The notes: generated by a model from the letters alone, not told the origin. A DNA stretch of 54,426 nt from Acetatifactor sp. (GCA_022511385.1 JAFLRN010000013.1:1-54426), one strand, 5' to 3'; shown: positions 34,946 through 43,802, numbered from the stretch's first letter. A program made the numbers and translations.

Positions 34946-37918
34946 TTATTCGTCTAGCGGCAAGCCGAATTCGATCCGCTTCTTTGTTATCTCGTCGTTG
35001 ATCGTCACAGCGTAGTCGATAATGGTTTCTCTCGAATCCGATTTCTCATTGATCACCTTTCGGATAGCATTGGTGATGTGACGTCCCGTGAAGTAACCGC
35101 CGGGCACCTCTCGAATTCCCACTGTCTGGTCCCACTGGGCATCCAGAACGGCGATGTCGTCGGAGCTCCAGGAGAGCTGTACGAACGCGTCCTTATTAGC
35201 GGTAGCGTACCGGGCAGACGAACCAAGCAGCGCCTCGATCTCGCGGCCGAACCGCACCTGGGTGCTGGGCTCTGCCCACCACTTCATGAACTCCCAGGAT
35301 GCCTGCCTCAAACTGTCTGATTTCGTAGCGATCATCATAGTTGCACTTCCCGTGATAAAATCAGACCTGTCGATATATGTATTGCCATTCTCGTCTGTCT
35401 TCTCAGTGCCAGGAATCAGTGTAAAGTCCCAAAGTCCTCTGATCTCGGGCGCTGATACCATCAACGTATTATAGGTAGAATATGCCGCAATACCAATGGG
35501 CATCTCACCGGAACGGAATCGGCTCACAAAGTCGTATATAGCAGGAATGCCGTAATCGTTAAAGTACCTGACGTAGTCTTTGAAGGCTCTCACTCCAGCC
35601 TCGCTGTCCACCGTAGTCTTTGTCCCCGCCTCGTTATACATATCGCCGCCATACTGATAGAGAAGTGTAAAGTACAGTGACAGGTCAGGCGCATTGGAAG
35701 CTATCGATGTGCTGGCGCTCGCGGATCCGCTGCTGCCCGCCGCCGTAGGAATACCAACAGAGAGATTATTGCCCTGGATGGTCGGCAGCATCTCAATCAG
35801 CTCCTGCCACGTATTAGGTATCTCCAGTTCCAGTTCCTCCAAGACATCCTTTCTATAAAACATCACATTAAAGGTCTGTGTCTCAGGAATGCCGTAAATA
35901 TGCCGATCCATATTCTCATCCCAGAGTATATACTGTTTATAAGAGCTTTCAGTATAATGGGAAAGCACATCCTCCCAGCCTTCAAATTGGGTAATATCCT
36001 CAACCGCGTTACGAAGCGCATAGTTCACTGGCTGGTCCGCACCAACAGAGAGCACCACATTGGGGCCCCTGCCCGCCATAACCGCATTCATCAACGCGCC
36101 AGGGTCAACCACTTCCACATTAACCTTAACTCCGGTTTCCGGCGTAAAGGTATCATCCACCATGGACTTTAAAATCGTGCCCTGATCACGTCCGGTAAGA
36201 ACCCAAACCTTAACAACATCATCGCTGCCGCCTTCGTCATATACGTCACCCACTGCGTTATAGTCCACCACAAAGGATGCCGCAAAGGACTTAATCTCAT
36301 GCCACAGCTTCATAGCCATATTGGCTTTTTGTTTTTCAGGCTTTACGTCCGTACCACTGACCACCAGATAGTCGATATCCAGCTTGGTTTCGCTTAAAGT
36401 AAGAGTTGCAGTGCCGATAGCGGTAATATTATCTTTGAAGGTGGTAAACTCCAGCGTAATCTTCTGAGGTTTCGCACAGAAACGTTCCAGCTGCTGAGCC
36501 ACCGTCTGAGCCGTGGCAATATTGTCAGCCTTCTGTCCGCTGTATGCCACCATGTCGTCCACGATCTTGTAAAGTCTCTTGGACTCCAGATCCATGGCTT
36601 CCATGACCTCAGGGTAGTTTCTTTCAATATAGTAATCTCTGTACTGGTCGGGTGTGGCACCTGTGTACACCAGAATCTTTCTGTAGATCTGGTTCAGCCT
36701 GAAAGTGGAATCCTCCAGCTGCTCCAGGATCGGGCCAACGCCGCCCAGTGTAGCCTCCAACCGGATGGTGTGGGTTCCTGCCTTCAGATAGAAGTTGTAA
36801 GGCGTTCCCTCCGCGTCAGCCAGCTGCATGCAGTTCCAATCATTGCTGTACTCAAAGGCAATCTCCCGCATTTCAGCGAAAGGAATCTCACCGTCGATAT
36901 AGACGCTTCTGCTGGACACCACACCGCGGGAGTAATTCTGGCGCCCCTTTACCATAATGTTATAATAACCGTCCTCAGGCACCTGGAAATCCCACTCGAT
37001 CCACTGGCCGGAACTCCTCCACGCATCGCCGCCCACGTAGTTCAGCACAGTAGTGGTAACGCTGTTGGGTTCTGTAGTGGGGGAGGACCTGTCATACTTC
37101 GCATATAAGGATGACTCGGAGCGATATGTGGAATCCTCACCCTGAATCTTCTGAATATAATTTTTAGCATTGTCGGAAGCATTGACTGTCGGCTGCTTCG
37201 CTATGTATTCCTGATAGGTATCAAGCTTCTGCACCTCTGTCACGACCAGCTTCTTCAGAACCATGGGTTCATTCTCAGCCTCAAGACCGATCTCATTCTC
37301 TCCTGCCTCCAGGTAGAACATGTAAGGATCGGCGCTATATCCCATGTCGTCCCTGAAGTAGGAATGCTGCCAATCAAAAACCTCCACCTGAGTAGGTCTG
37401 ATCTCATTGCCCTGGTTGTCAACCTTTATCGGGCCGCCGTCCGTCCAGATTCTGGTGAAGGAAATACTCCTGGCTCCCTCGAAAGGAATCTCACCGTTCA
37501 CATAGACGGCTCTCTCTGCCGTCACACCTCTGGATTCAGGAACCATATATTCCACATATATATTGTAGAAACCCGCCTGGGGCACTTTTACCTTCCAGGT
37601 AACCATGGAGCCGGTACCGGTAAACAGTGCCTTTGTCTCGCCTTCATAATTACTATACACTTCCACAGAGCCGGTAGAATCATAATTGTACAGATCCACC
37701 TCAATATTCTCTGCAGGATGCGCCGCATCGGCATGGTCATTCAGGTAACCCGTATATGTACCCACTCTCTCCATACCTTCCACATCGGTGGTCAGGTCTA
37801 CGCCTGCGTACTTGTCATGGAAATCCTCCACACCGCGCAGAGACATAAGGAAAGCAATCAATGCTATCACCGCTACAACTGCCACTGCTACAATTATCTT
37901 CTTTACAGAGCTCTTCAT
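34946..37918 (-). CDS. Large sugar-binding protein with two carbohydrate-binding-like modules
   Basis: 990 residues, about twice normal. An N-terminal membrane helix (VAVVAVIALIAFLMS) replaces a lipobox. Residues ~60-240 and ~260-430 are two similar beta-sandwich modules (both have GFYNIYV or GYYNIMV and VYVNGEIPF or VYIDGEIPF), reminiscent of CBM-type jelly rolls. The rest (from about 575) is a solute-binding fold (VWVLTGRDQGTI; GIPETQTFNVMFYR). This suggests tethered capture of a polymer before import. Start at 37918 has GGAGGAAAGT; a GTG four codons upstream is less likely. Confidence 0.88.
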   Translation of the reverse strand: MKSSVKKIIVAVAVVAVIALIAFLMSLRGVEDFHDKYAGVDLTTDVEGMERVGTYTGYLNDHADAAHPAENIEVDLYNYDSTGSVEVYSNYEGETKALFTGTGSMVTWKVKVPQAGFYNIYVEYMVPESRGVTAERAVYVNGEIPFEGARSISFTRIWTDGGPIKVDNQGNEIRPTQVEVFDWQHSYFRDDMGYSADPYMFYLEAGENEIGLEAENEPMVLKKLVVTEVQKLDTYQEYIAKQPTVNASDNAKNYIQKIQGEDSTYRSESSLYAKYDRSSPTTEPNSVTTTVLNYVGGDAWRSSGQWIEWDFQVPEDGYYNIMVKGRQNYSRGVVSSRSVYIDGEIPFAEMREIAFEYSNDWNCMQLADAEGTPYNFYLKAGTHTIRLEATLGGVGPILEQLEDSTFRLNQIYRKILVYTGATPDQYRDYYIERNYPEVMEAMDLESKRLYKIVDDMVAYSGQKADNIATAQTVAQQLERFCAKPQKITLEFTTFKDNITAIGTATLTLSETKLDIDYLVVSGTDVKPEKQKANMAMKLWHEIKSFAASFVVDYNAVGDVYDEGGSDDVVKVWVLTGRDQGTILKSMVDDTFTPETGVKVNVEVVDPGALMNAVMAGRGPNVVLSVGADQPVNYALRNAVEDITQFEGWEDVLSHYTESSYKQYILWDENMDRHIYGIPETQTFNVMFYRKDVLEELELEIPNTWQELIEMLPTIQGNNLSVGIPTAAGSSGSASASTSIASNAPDLSLYFTLLYQYGGDMYNEAGTKTTVDSEAGVRAFKDYVRYFNDYGIPAIYDFVSRFRSGEMPIGIAAYSTYNTLMVSAPEIRGLWDFTLIPGTEKTDENGNTYIDRSDFITGSATMMIATKSDSLRQASWEFMKWWAEPSTQVRFGREIEALLGSSARYATANKDAFVQLSWSSDDIAVLDAQWDQTVGIREVPGGYFTGRHITNAIRKVINEKSDSRETIIDYAVTINDEITKKRIEFGLPLDE

Positions 37919-37983
37919 ACTTTCCTCCACAAAACCAGTATTTACTGTAATTTTACATACAAAAGGTACATAACCTCATGACT

Positions 37984-38012
37984 ATAATAGCATAATACAC
38001 CAAAAATGTCTA
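37984..38012 (-). promoter_or_regulatory. Promoter of the transporter operon
   Basis: Minus strand TAGACA (38007-38012), 17-nt spacer, TATTAT (37984-37989), about 65 bp before the binding-protein ATG. It indicates the transport genes can be transcribed apart from the GH39-GH43 gene. Confidence 0.55.
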
Positions 38013-38062
38013 GCCCTTCTCTTCATTTGTTGCTATTTTTTATTTAAAAATTGCATTTCTTT

Positions 38063-38079
38063 TGTGCACATTGTACACA
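38063..38079. promoter_or_regulatory. Inverted repeat near the transporter promoter
   Basis: TGTGCACA and TGTACACA separated by one base form an imperfect palindrome about 50 bp upstream of the -35. Possible operator. Confidence 0.3.
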
Positions 38080-38111
38080 TTCGCAGCAATTTCAGCATTT
38101 TGACCATCATT

Positions 38112-41100
38112 TTACCGTTTCCGATATTGAAAATTGCTAAAAGCTGCTGTGCCTCCTGCTTCCAATGTGGAATAAACCGCCAGGCCGAACCGGCAGCCCA
38201 CAAAATGGTCCAATTTAAAATACAGCTTGTGATCCGGGCCTACTTTCTCCCATCTTCCGAAAAAGTTTTTCCTGCCGGTCTCATCTTTCTTCCAATAATA
38301 GAAGGAAGCTGTATCCTTCATATCGGTAAAATCCACCTCCAGTTTCAACCGCGCCTGCTCCTCCAGAGGTATGGCGGCCCACTCCGTCTCAGACTCACGC
38401 TCTTTCGAACGCGCGTCGTCAACTCCTGGTACCGTCGGTTTTTCTTCCTGCTGCGCTGTGCGCACCACCAGATAAAGCTTTCCCTCCCGTCTGGTCAGGG
38501 CAATCATGCCATAACATCCCTGGAGGGCACAAAGCCCGGCGTAATCCCCCTCATTAAGGCCGCTGCCGTCCACCGTCACTTCGGCGGCGCAGCCTGGATA
38601 CATCATCCTCTGGGTGATCGAATTGACTGCTTGAGTCAAGCTCTTGCTGATCGTTCCCGTGGTTACTTTCCATATGCCCTGTTCCCTGTCATGGTCAAGC
38701 AATGCCCTGTTCGGTTCATGATTGAACTGCCAGCACTCCTTCAGTGGACCGCGGAAGTCGTCGCTGTCCACCAATGGACTGTACCTGTAGCCTGGCCTGG
38801 TGCTGTCTAAGGAAAACTCTTCAGGGATCAGACCGTCTTTTCCAAACACGGGCCGATCCTTTTCCCAAGTCACGGGAATGAGCACGGGAATTCTGCCCAC
38901 CGCCCCGCTGTCCTGGAACAGAATGGCGTACCATCTGCCGTCGGGAGTGTCCACAATGCCGCCCTGGGCCACACCCTGTCCGCAGTAGCCCCTGTCGTCG
39001 TCCAGAATGTCGCCGCCGGTGAATTCCCCTTCCAGAGAGTCCGCGGTGAAATAAGCCTCAACCCTGCGCCATCTGTCAGTCCGTGAATGAATAAAAAACA
39101 GGTGATATTTTCCGTTTATCTTGTAAAAATGCGTCCCTTCATAGCCGAGAGACGGATTGTCCCTGTCACTGACCGCCAGTCTGTGGAGACCGCCCTCCAG
39201 GGGACCGCTCAAATCCTCCTTCAGCTGGGTGATGTAGATGTCACGGTTGCCATAGGCGATATATACCTTACCGTCGTCATCAAAAAGCAGGGAGCAGTCA
39301 TGGTAAAAGCCGTCGATAAAATGCTTCTCCCAGGGTCCCTGAATGTCCTTTGCCGTGTACAGATAGGTCTTGTGGGTATCATTGGCCACAAAGCACACAT
39401 AGAAAGTTCCCTTATGGAAGCGCAGGGAAGCGGCCCACATGCCTTTGCCATAAATATTCTCCCCGTTCTCCAGCTTCTGGCCGGGGGTGCCGTCCAGAGT
39501 ATCGTATACATATGCCGCATGCTCCCAATTCCTCAGGTCGTAGGAACGCAGGATCTCGCCCCCGGGCATAAAGTGCATGGTGGTACTTATCATATAGTAG
39601 GTATCCTCCACCCGGATCACATCCGGATCGGGATAATCCAGCCGGATAATGGGGTTTATGTCAGGGTACTGCATGGTCCGCTGATAGGAATAGCCCAGGT
39701 CAGACTTTATCTCTCCGGGCATCCACCGGAAGTAAAGGACACCGTTCTCCTCCACCCTGACTTGTGCCTTTGTCTCTCCGTTTCGGAAGGAAGGCCGCAG
39801 AGTCTGGGTAAAGGGCGCGGCAGCCTCTCTGATGAGTCTGATCTCCTCCGTGGAAGGGGTTGCAGGCTCGCCCATGTCATGCCACAGCTTCAGGGGATTG
39901 CAGTGCTTTTCATCCACCAGCTGCGTGAGCAGGCAGCCCTGCTCTCCTCCCGGAATCTCCAGTGTAAAGTCAATCGCCTCTCCCGTCCTCTCATTGGTCA
40001 TATTCCAGAGCACGCCGCGGAAGCTGCCGTCTTCCAGACGCATCACCACAGCGTTATCATCCCGATAAATGCAATATCCCGCCTTCTCCTTCAGCTTTTT
40101 AAAGAACACAAAGGTCCAGAAAGTAGGCTTTGGGATGCAGCCGTCTGCCACCAGACCAAAGCCGCCGTGGAAGGGTGTGAAGGGCACTCCCTGTTCCTCG
40201 AACACGTCGCCAAAGGTCCAGTAGGAATAGGATTCATTTCCATCTCCCAGCCTTGATAACTGCTGTGCCATAAAGGCAGCGTTTTGGTTGGTGTCGTGGA
40301 GCGGGCAGTTTGGTATGTAGGATGTATTGTTTTCTGTAATGTGAATTTCAAGCCCCCTATACTCCGGGAAGCTGTCAATAATATCCCTGGTGGTGCGCAG
40401 ATTGGCAAAGCCGTCCTCCGCCTGCATTAACTCAGCATAACCGTAGTGACCAACATGGTCAGGAAATTCCGTGGTGTAGTGATGTCTGGTCACAAAATCC
40501 ACTGGCAGCCGATTGGCCGCGCAGTACTCCATAAAGGCACGTATCCATTTCTCATCGCTTCCTCCACACACCGCAGGGCCGCCCACACGGAAGCGGCTGT
40601 CCACTTCCTTTACCGCCAAAAAGGTAAGATGGAACAGTTTAAAATATTCCTCCATGTCAGCATTTTCCCAAAATCCCGGCAGATTGGGCTCGTTCCAGAC
40701 CTCCACGGGCCAGGTAACAACCTCGTCTCTTCCATATCTCTGGCACAGATGGACAAGCAGCGCCTTCACCATGTCCGTCCAGGCATTGTAGGATGCCGGG
40801 GGCGTCACGTTTCCCTTCCAATAAAATATGGTCTGGGTTCCGCTGGCCATTTTCTCCGGCATAAAGCCCAGCTCCAGAAAAGGCTTAAGTCCCAGTTCAC
40901 GGTAGCTATCCATGACCCGATCCAGATAGGTGAAATTATAGGAGACGGTTCCGTCCCTTTCCACCTGATAGATTGCCATGTCATCGCAGAACAGTCCATG
41001 GCCCCTGATGTGGCTGAAGCCGATGTATTCCTGTACGAACTTCAGCTGTTCCTGGTATTCCTTGTGCAGTGCCAGGCCCATTCGGCCCGTGCCGATGCAG

Positions 41101-41165
41101 AAGTCCACCTGGTTATGGAAAGGAACAGCGTTTCCTGATGTCAATGTGATGCTTGTTTTTTTCAT
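38112..41165 (-). CDS. GH39-GH43 fusion beta-xylosidase, cytoplasmic
   Basis: 1017 residues with two glycosidases in one chain. Residues ~10-480 are a GH39 barrel with acid/base E159 (VEVWNEPNLPGFW) and nucleophile E278 (EIHITENNTSY). From about 503 a GH43 propeller begins INPIIRLDYPDPDVI (base near D513), with DCSLLFDDDGK and SLGYEGTHFY supplying the other acids. A C-terminal beta-sandwich follows. No signal peptide, so it acts in the cytoplasm. ATG 41165 (AAGGAG) is chosen; 14 more upstream codons are open. It would combine xylosidase and xylosidase or arabinofuranosidase activity on imported arabinoxylan oligosaccharides. Confidence 0.93.
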   Translation of the reverse strand: MKKTSITLTSGNAVPFHNQVDFCIGTGRMGLALHKEYQEQLKFVQEYIGFSHIRGHGLFCDDMAIYQVERDGTVSYNFTYLDRVMDSYRELGLKPFLELGFMPEKMASGTQTIFYWKGNVTPPASYNAWTDMVKALLVHLCQRYGRDEVVTWPVEVWNEPNLPGFWENADMEEYFKLFHLTFLAVKEVDSRFRVGGPAVCGGSDEKWIRAFMEYCAANRLPVDFVTRHHYTTEFPDHVGHYGYAELMQAEDGFANLRTTRDIIDSFPEYRGLEIHITENNTSYIPNCPLHDTNQNAAFMAQQLSRLGDGNESYSYWTFGDVFEEQGVPFTPFHGGFGLVADGCIPKPTFWTFVFFKKLKEKAGYCIYRDDNAVVMRLEDGSFRGVLWNMTNERTGEAIDFTLEIPGGEQGCLLTQLVDEKHCNPLKLWHDMGEPATPSTEEIRLIREAAAPFTQTLRPSFRNGETKAQVRVEENGVLYFRWMPGEIKSDLGYSYQRTMQYPDINPIIRLDYPDPDVIRVEDTYYMISTTMHFMPGGEILRSYDLRNWEHAAYVYDTLDGTPGQKLENGENIYGKGMWAASLRFHKGTFYVCFVANDTHKTYLYTAKDIQGPWEKHFIDGFYHDCSLLFDDDGKVYIAYGNRDIYITQLKEDLSGPLEGGLHRLAVSDRDNPSLGYEGTHFYKINGKYHLFFIHSRTDRWRRVEAYFTADSLEGEFTGGDILDDDRGYCGQGVAQGGIVDTPDGRWYAILFQDSGAVGRIPVLIPVTWEKDRPVFGKDGLIPEEFSLDSTRPGYRYSPLVDSDDFRGPLKECWQFNHEPNRALLDHDREQGIWKVTTGTISKSLTQAVNSITQRMMYPGCAAEVTVDGSGLNEGDYAGLCALQGCYGMIALTRREGKLYLVVRTAQQEEKPTVPGVDDARSKERESETEWAAIPLEEQARLKLEVDFTDMKDTASFYYWKKDETGRKNFFGRWEKVGPDHKLYFKLDHFVGCRFGLAVYSTLEAGGTAAFSNFQYRKR

Positions 41166-41241
41166 GCGGCGCTCCTTATCTGGCATAGATTTGCTGCCTG
41201 GGTTCATAAAATAATGTAGATATTATGTAGGCGATGAAAAT

Positions 41242-41271
41242 ATATTACCATATAGGATAAGGAAGGGTCAA
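41242..41271 (-). promoter_or_regulatory. Putative promoter of the GH39-GH43 gene
   Basis: Minus strand TTGACC (41266-41271), 18-nt spacer, TAATAT (41242-41247), about 77 bp before the ATG. The four-copy motif array begins within 20 bp upstream. Confidence 0.45.
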
Positions 41272-41283
41272 GGTTGACTGGTA

Positions 41284-41393
41284 GGCTGCTGTAAGTGACA
41301 GATCAATGGGTTGCTGCAGGTTGCCGCAAGTGACTAAGCTATAGGTTGCCGCAAGTGATTAAGCTATAAGTTACTGCAAGTGACGGCACCGGG
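41284..41393. repeat. Four-copy 25-nt repeat carrying the CAAGTGAC motif
   Basis: Units start at 41284, 41319, 41344 and 41369; the last three are 25 bp apart. Each holds (T/C)GYAAGTGAY. They lie directly upstream of the GH39-GH43 promoter and may be a cluster of activator sites. Confidence 0.75.
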
Positions 41394-41454
41394 GAGCGGG
41401 CATGTTACCCATATTTCCACTCATATTCTTGGTTTCTTTGTCAAATTGCACCTG

Positions 41455-41612
41455 TTATTAATTATTTTGTTGTATTACTTGTGTTATTAATTATTTTTTT
41501 AAATTACTTAAGTAATAATTTTTGCCAAAAATTACTTGTGTCATTAATTATCTATATTATTAATCACTTATACTATTGGCTGCTTATATTATCAGTTGCT
41601 TATGTTATTAAA
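41455..41612. repeat. AT-rich degenerate 29-nt tandem repeats
   Basis: Near-repeats of TTATTAATTAT-N8-ATTACTTGTG at 41455-41483, 41484-41512 and 41513-41540 (the last is 28 nt), then decayed copies to about 41612. Almost pure A/T, unlike the flanks. Confidence 0.6.
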
Positions 41613-41641
41613 TAAATTATAAAAAAATATGGCCGGTTACA

Positions 41642-41813
41642 GGTTTCGGGAGACAGGTGTGTCCGCGCAACGATGCAAGGGCGCCCTTAGCGGAGGTGAA
41701 ATCCACTGCCTACGTAGACTTAGACGTGGTGCCCTTCCACGCCTTAGTCGAAGTTGGCAGTTAGTTCACCGGAGCGTCGCCCGGTTGCGCGGGCACACCT
41801 GTCTCCCGAAACC
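41642..41813. repeat. 172-nt imperfect palindrome (MITE-like or structured RNA)
   Basis: Terminal 30-nt arms (41642-41671 and 41784-41813) match in 29 of 30 positions and the one mismatch could be a G-U pair. Inward there are further matched blocks, GGGCG/CGCCC, GGTGAA/TTCACC, ACTGCC/GGCAGT, and an 11-of-13 pairing around a 7-nt loop. GC-rich and sharply bounded by AT-rich DNA. No transposase, and no obvious target-site duplication. The 12-bp palindrome AAGGGCGCCCTT lies in the left arm. Confidence 0.8.
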
Positions 41814-41867
41814 GTCACTCGCGGTACACCTGTTACTCGCGCTACACCTGTCACTCGCTGATCACAC
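41814..41867. repeat. 18-nt tandem repeats next to the palindrome
   Basis: Three imperfect 18-nt copies (41814-41831, 41832-41849, 41850-41867) with core GTCACTCGCG. The core differs from the GH-gene motif GTCACTTGCG by one base. Confidence 0.7.
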
Positions 41868-42003
41868 ATTACCCACTCACCAATCACCTGACGCCAAACT
41901 ATACAGTCACCCGCTACCCAAAACCATTGACCGCATTCATACAATCATGTATACTATGATGCAGCAACATTTAACCAAAAGCAAAGCCCCCAGGAGATAC
42001 CAA

Positions 42004-42942
42004 ATGTACCATATAATCGTAAACCCAGCCTCCCGCTCCGGCAAGGGACTCAAGATCTGGCAGGAGCAGATAGAACCAACACTGAAAAAAGAAAAAGTGC
42101 CATATGCCGTCCACTTCTCAAAGGAAAAAGGCAACGTTACCGAGATCGTTTCTGAACTGTGTTCCGACAGGAGCACCTCTCTCACCCTGATCATTCTGGG
42201 TGGCGATGGCACCATGAATGAAGCCGTCCAGGCAGTTCCTGCCGATGCTTCAGTGACCATCGGTTACATCCCCACCGGCTCCAGCAACGACCTGGCCCGT
42301 GACCTTGGGATTCCCAAGAAGCCGGCTGCAGCTTTGGAACTGATCCTGCATACCGGCAGGCCTAGGTCCATGGATATTGGCGTTCTCACTTACCCCGACG
42401 GAGAGAGCCGGCGCTTCTGCGTCAGCTGCGGTATGGGTTACGACGCCGCGGTGTGCGAGGAGACCCAGCGCTCCAGGATCAAGACGGTTTTAAACAGGCT
42501 GGGACTGGGCAAGCTGACCTATCTCGGCATCGCCTTAAAGCAGCTGCTGGCAACGAAAGCCATATCCGGCAGATTGACGCTGAATGATGAGGAGTCTATC
42601 GACATCGGCACCATGCTCTTTGTGACCGGTATGATCCACCGCTTTGAAGGCGGCGGCTTTATGTTCTGCCCGAAGGCCGATGACTCCGACGGATTTTTGG
42701 ATCTGTGTGCCGTCGGCAATCTTTCGAAGCTGCTGGTGCTCTTTGCGCTGCCCACAGCTTTTAGCGGAAAGCACTATCGGTTCCGGGGCATCACGCCCTA
42801 CAGGGCGGAATGTTTTACCCTGGAGGCGGACATTCCCCTCTGGATACACACGGATGGCGAGGTAAACCGCAGGGCGGACCGTATCAGCGTTTCCTGTCTG
42901 CACCACGCCGTGCTGATGATCACTCCCGACCACAAACCTTAA
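42004..42942 (+). CDS. Diacylglycerol/lipid kinase (DgkB/YegS family)
   Basis: 312 residues from MYHIIVNPASRSGKG. The kinase motif GGDGTMNEAVQ (near residue 62) and the nucleotide-binding GYIPTGSSNDLARDLGIP follow. Phosphorylates diacylglycerol or a similar lipid. The frame is open another 125 codons upstream, but that stretch covers the repeat region. AGGAG lies 9 nt before ATG 42004, which begins the conserved N-terminus, so I start there. A PAP2 phosphatase follows, a natural pair for lipid turnover. Confidence 0.93.
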   Translation: MYHIIVNPASRSGKGLKIWQEQIEPTLKKEKVPYAVHFSKEKGNVTEIVSELCSDRSTSLTLIILGGDGTMNEAVQAVPADASVTIGYIPTGSSNDLARDLGIPKKPAAALELILHTGRPRSMDIGVLTYPDGESRRFCVSCGMGYDAAVCEETQRSRIKTVLNRLGLGKLTYLGIALKQLLATKAISGRLTLNDEESIDIGTMLFVTGMIHRFEGGGFMFCPKADDSDGFLDLCAVGNLSKLLVLFALPTAFSGKHYRFRGITPYRAECFTLEADIPLWIHTDGEVNRRADRISVSCLHHAVLMITPDHKP

Positions 42943-42978
42943 GGTTTTCTAAATATTTTAAAGAAGTGAAAAAAATAG

Positions 42979-43006
42979 TTGATTTTTAAAAATATAAGGC
43001 TATACT
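42979..43006 (+). promoter_or_regulatory. Promoter upstream of the PAP2 gene
   Basis: TTGATT (42979-42984), 16-nt spacer, TATACT (43001-43006). A short hairpin TCCCGA-N5-TCGGGA (43035-43051) lies in the leader. Confidence 0.55.
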
Positions 43007-43079
43007 AGAGTTGGTAAAAAAGAAAGAGATAAATTCCCGATGTCTTCGGGATAGGGAAAATGGAAAGGTCTGATCCGAG

Positions 43080-43745
43080 ATGAAAAAATGTTTCCGCTTA
43101 TGCATAAAGTATAAGCATGTCATTCCGCTTTTGATTTTCATGGTCGTCTATTTATGCTGGTTTGCATGGCTGGAGCAGGACGTGACAACGTATACAGTGA
43201 TACACATGGCGCTGGACGATATCATTCCCTTCTGTGAGGTGTTCATCGTTCCTTATCTTCTCTGGTTTTTATATGTGGCGGCCGTGGTCGCCTTCCTGAT
43301 GTTCAAAAACAAACAGGATTACTATAAGGTCTGCACATTTTTGATGACAGGCATGACCGTTTTTCTGATCATTTCCACACTATGGCCCAACGGCCACCAG
43401 CTGCGTCCTGCCATGATGCCCCGGGACAACGTATTTTCCAGTCTGGTGTCCATGCTCTGGCGGACGGATACCCCCACAAACCTGTGGCCCAGCATCCATG
43501 TGTACAATTCCCTGGGCGCTCACTTTGCCGTGATGCACAACAGGGAACTGGCAAATAAAAAGGGATTAAAGATTGCGTCGCTGGTGCTTGCCGTTTCCAT
43601 TATTCTTTCCACCATGCTGATAAAACAGCACTCCGTATTCGATGTGGTCACAGGTCTCCTCCTTGGTGCCGTGATGTACGTTGTGGTTTATCGGAGGGAC
43701 TGGATTACGGCATCCCGGCCTCAGCGCACAGCCCAGCACGACTGA
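43080..43745 (+). CDS. PAP2-family membrane phosphatase
   Basis: 221 residues with about five hydrophobic helices. PSIHVYNSLGAH (conserved PSxH region) and KQHSVFDVVTG carry the phosphatase histidines; an RP motif occurs earlier (HQLRPAM). Likely dephosphorylates phosphatidic acid or undecaprenyl diphosphate. Weak ribosome site. Terminator at 43803-43844. Confidence 0.88.
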   Translation: MKKCFRLCIKYKHVIPLLIFMVVYLCWFAWLEQDVTTYTVIHMALDDIIPFCEVFIVPYLLWFLYVAAVVAFLMFKNKQDYYKVCTFLMTGMTVFLIISTLWPNGHQLRPAMMPRDNVFSSLVSMLWRTDTPTNLWPSIHVYNSLGAHFAVMHNRELANKKGLKIASLVLAVSIILSTMLIKQHSVFDVVTGLLLGAVMYVVVYRRDWITASRPQRTAQHD

Positions 43746-43802
43746 TGGGTTTTAAATAAATAGCACAAGATACAGAAATAGGTAGATATAGGTTAAAGAA
43801 GG

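Noticed and set aside
39087..40256. Plus-strand open frame of 389 codons
   Set aside because: Antisense to the GH39-GH43 gene, with no known domain.
41642..41813. Retron or CRISPR-like structure
   Set aside because: No reverse transcriptase or Cas gene nearby, and no evenly spaced repeat-spacer array.
41629..42003. N-terminal extension of the lipid kinase frame
   Set aside because: It crosses the palindrome and repeats, and a proper ribosome site precedes ATG 42004, where the conserved sequence begins.
42979..43051. Leader hairpin as a terminator or riboswitch
   Set aside because: The stem is only 6 bp and no T-run follows, so it is too weak to call.
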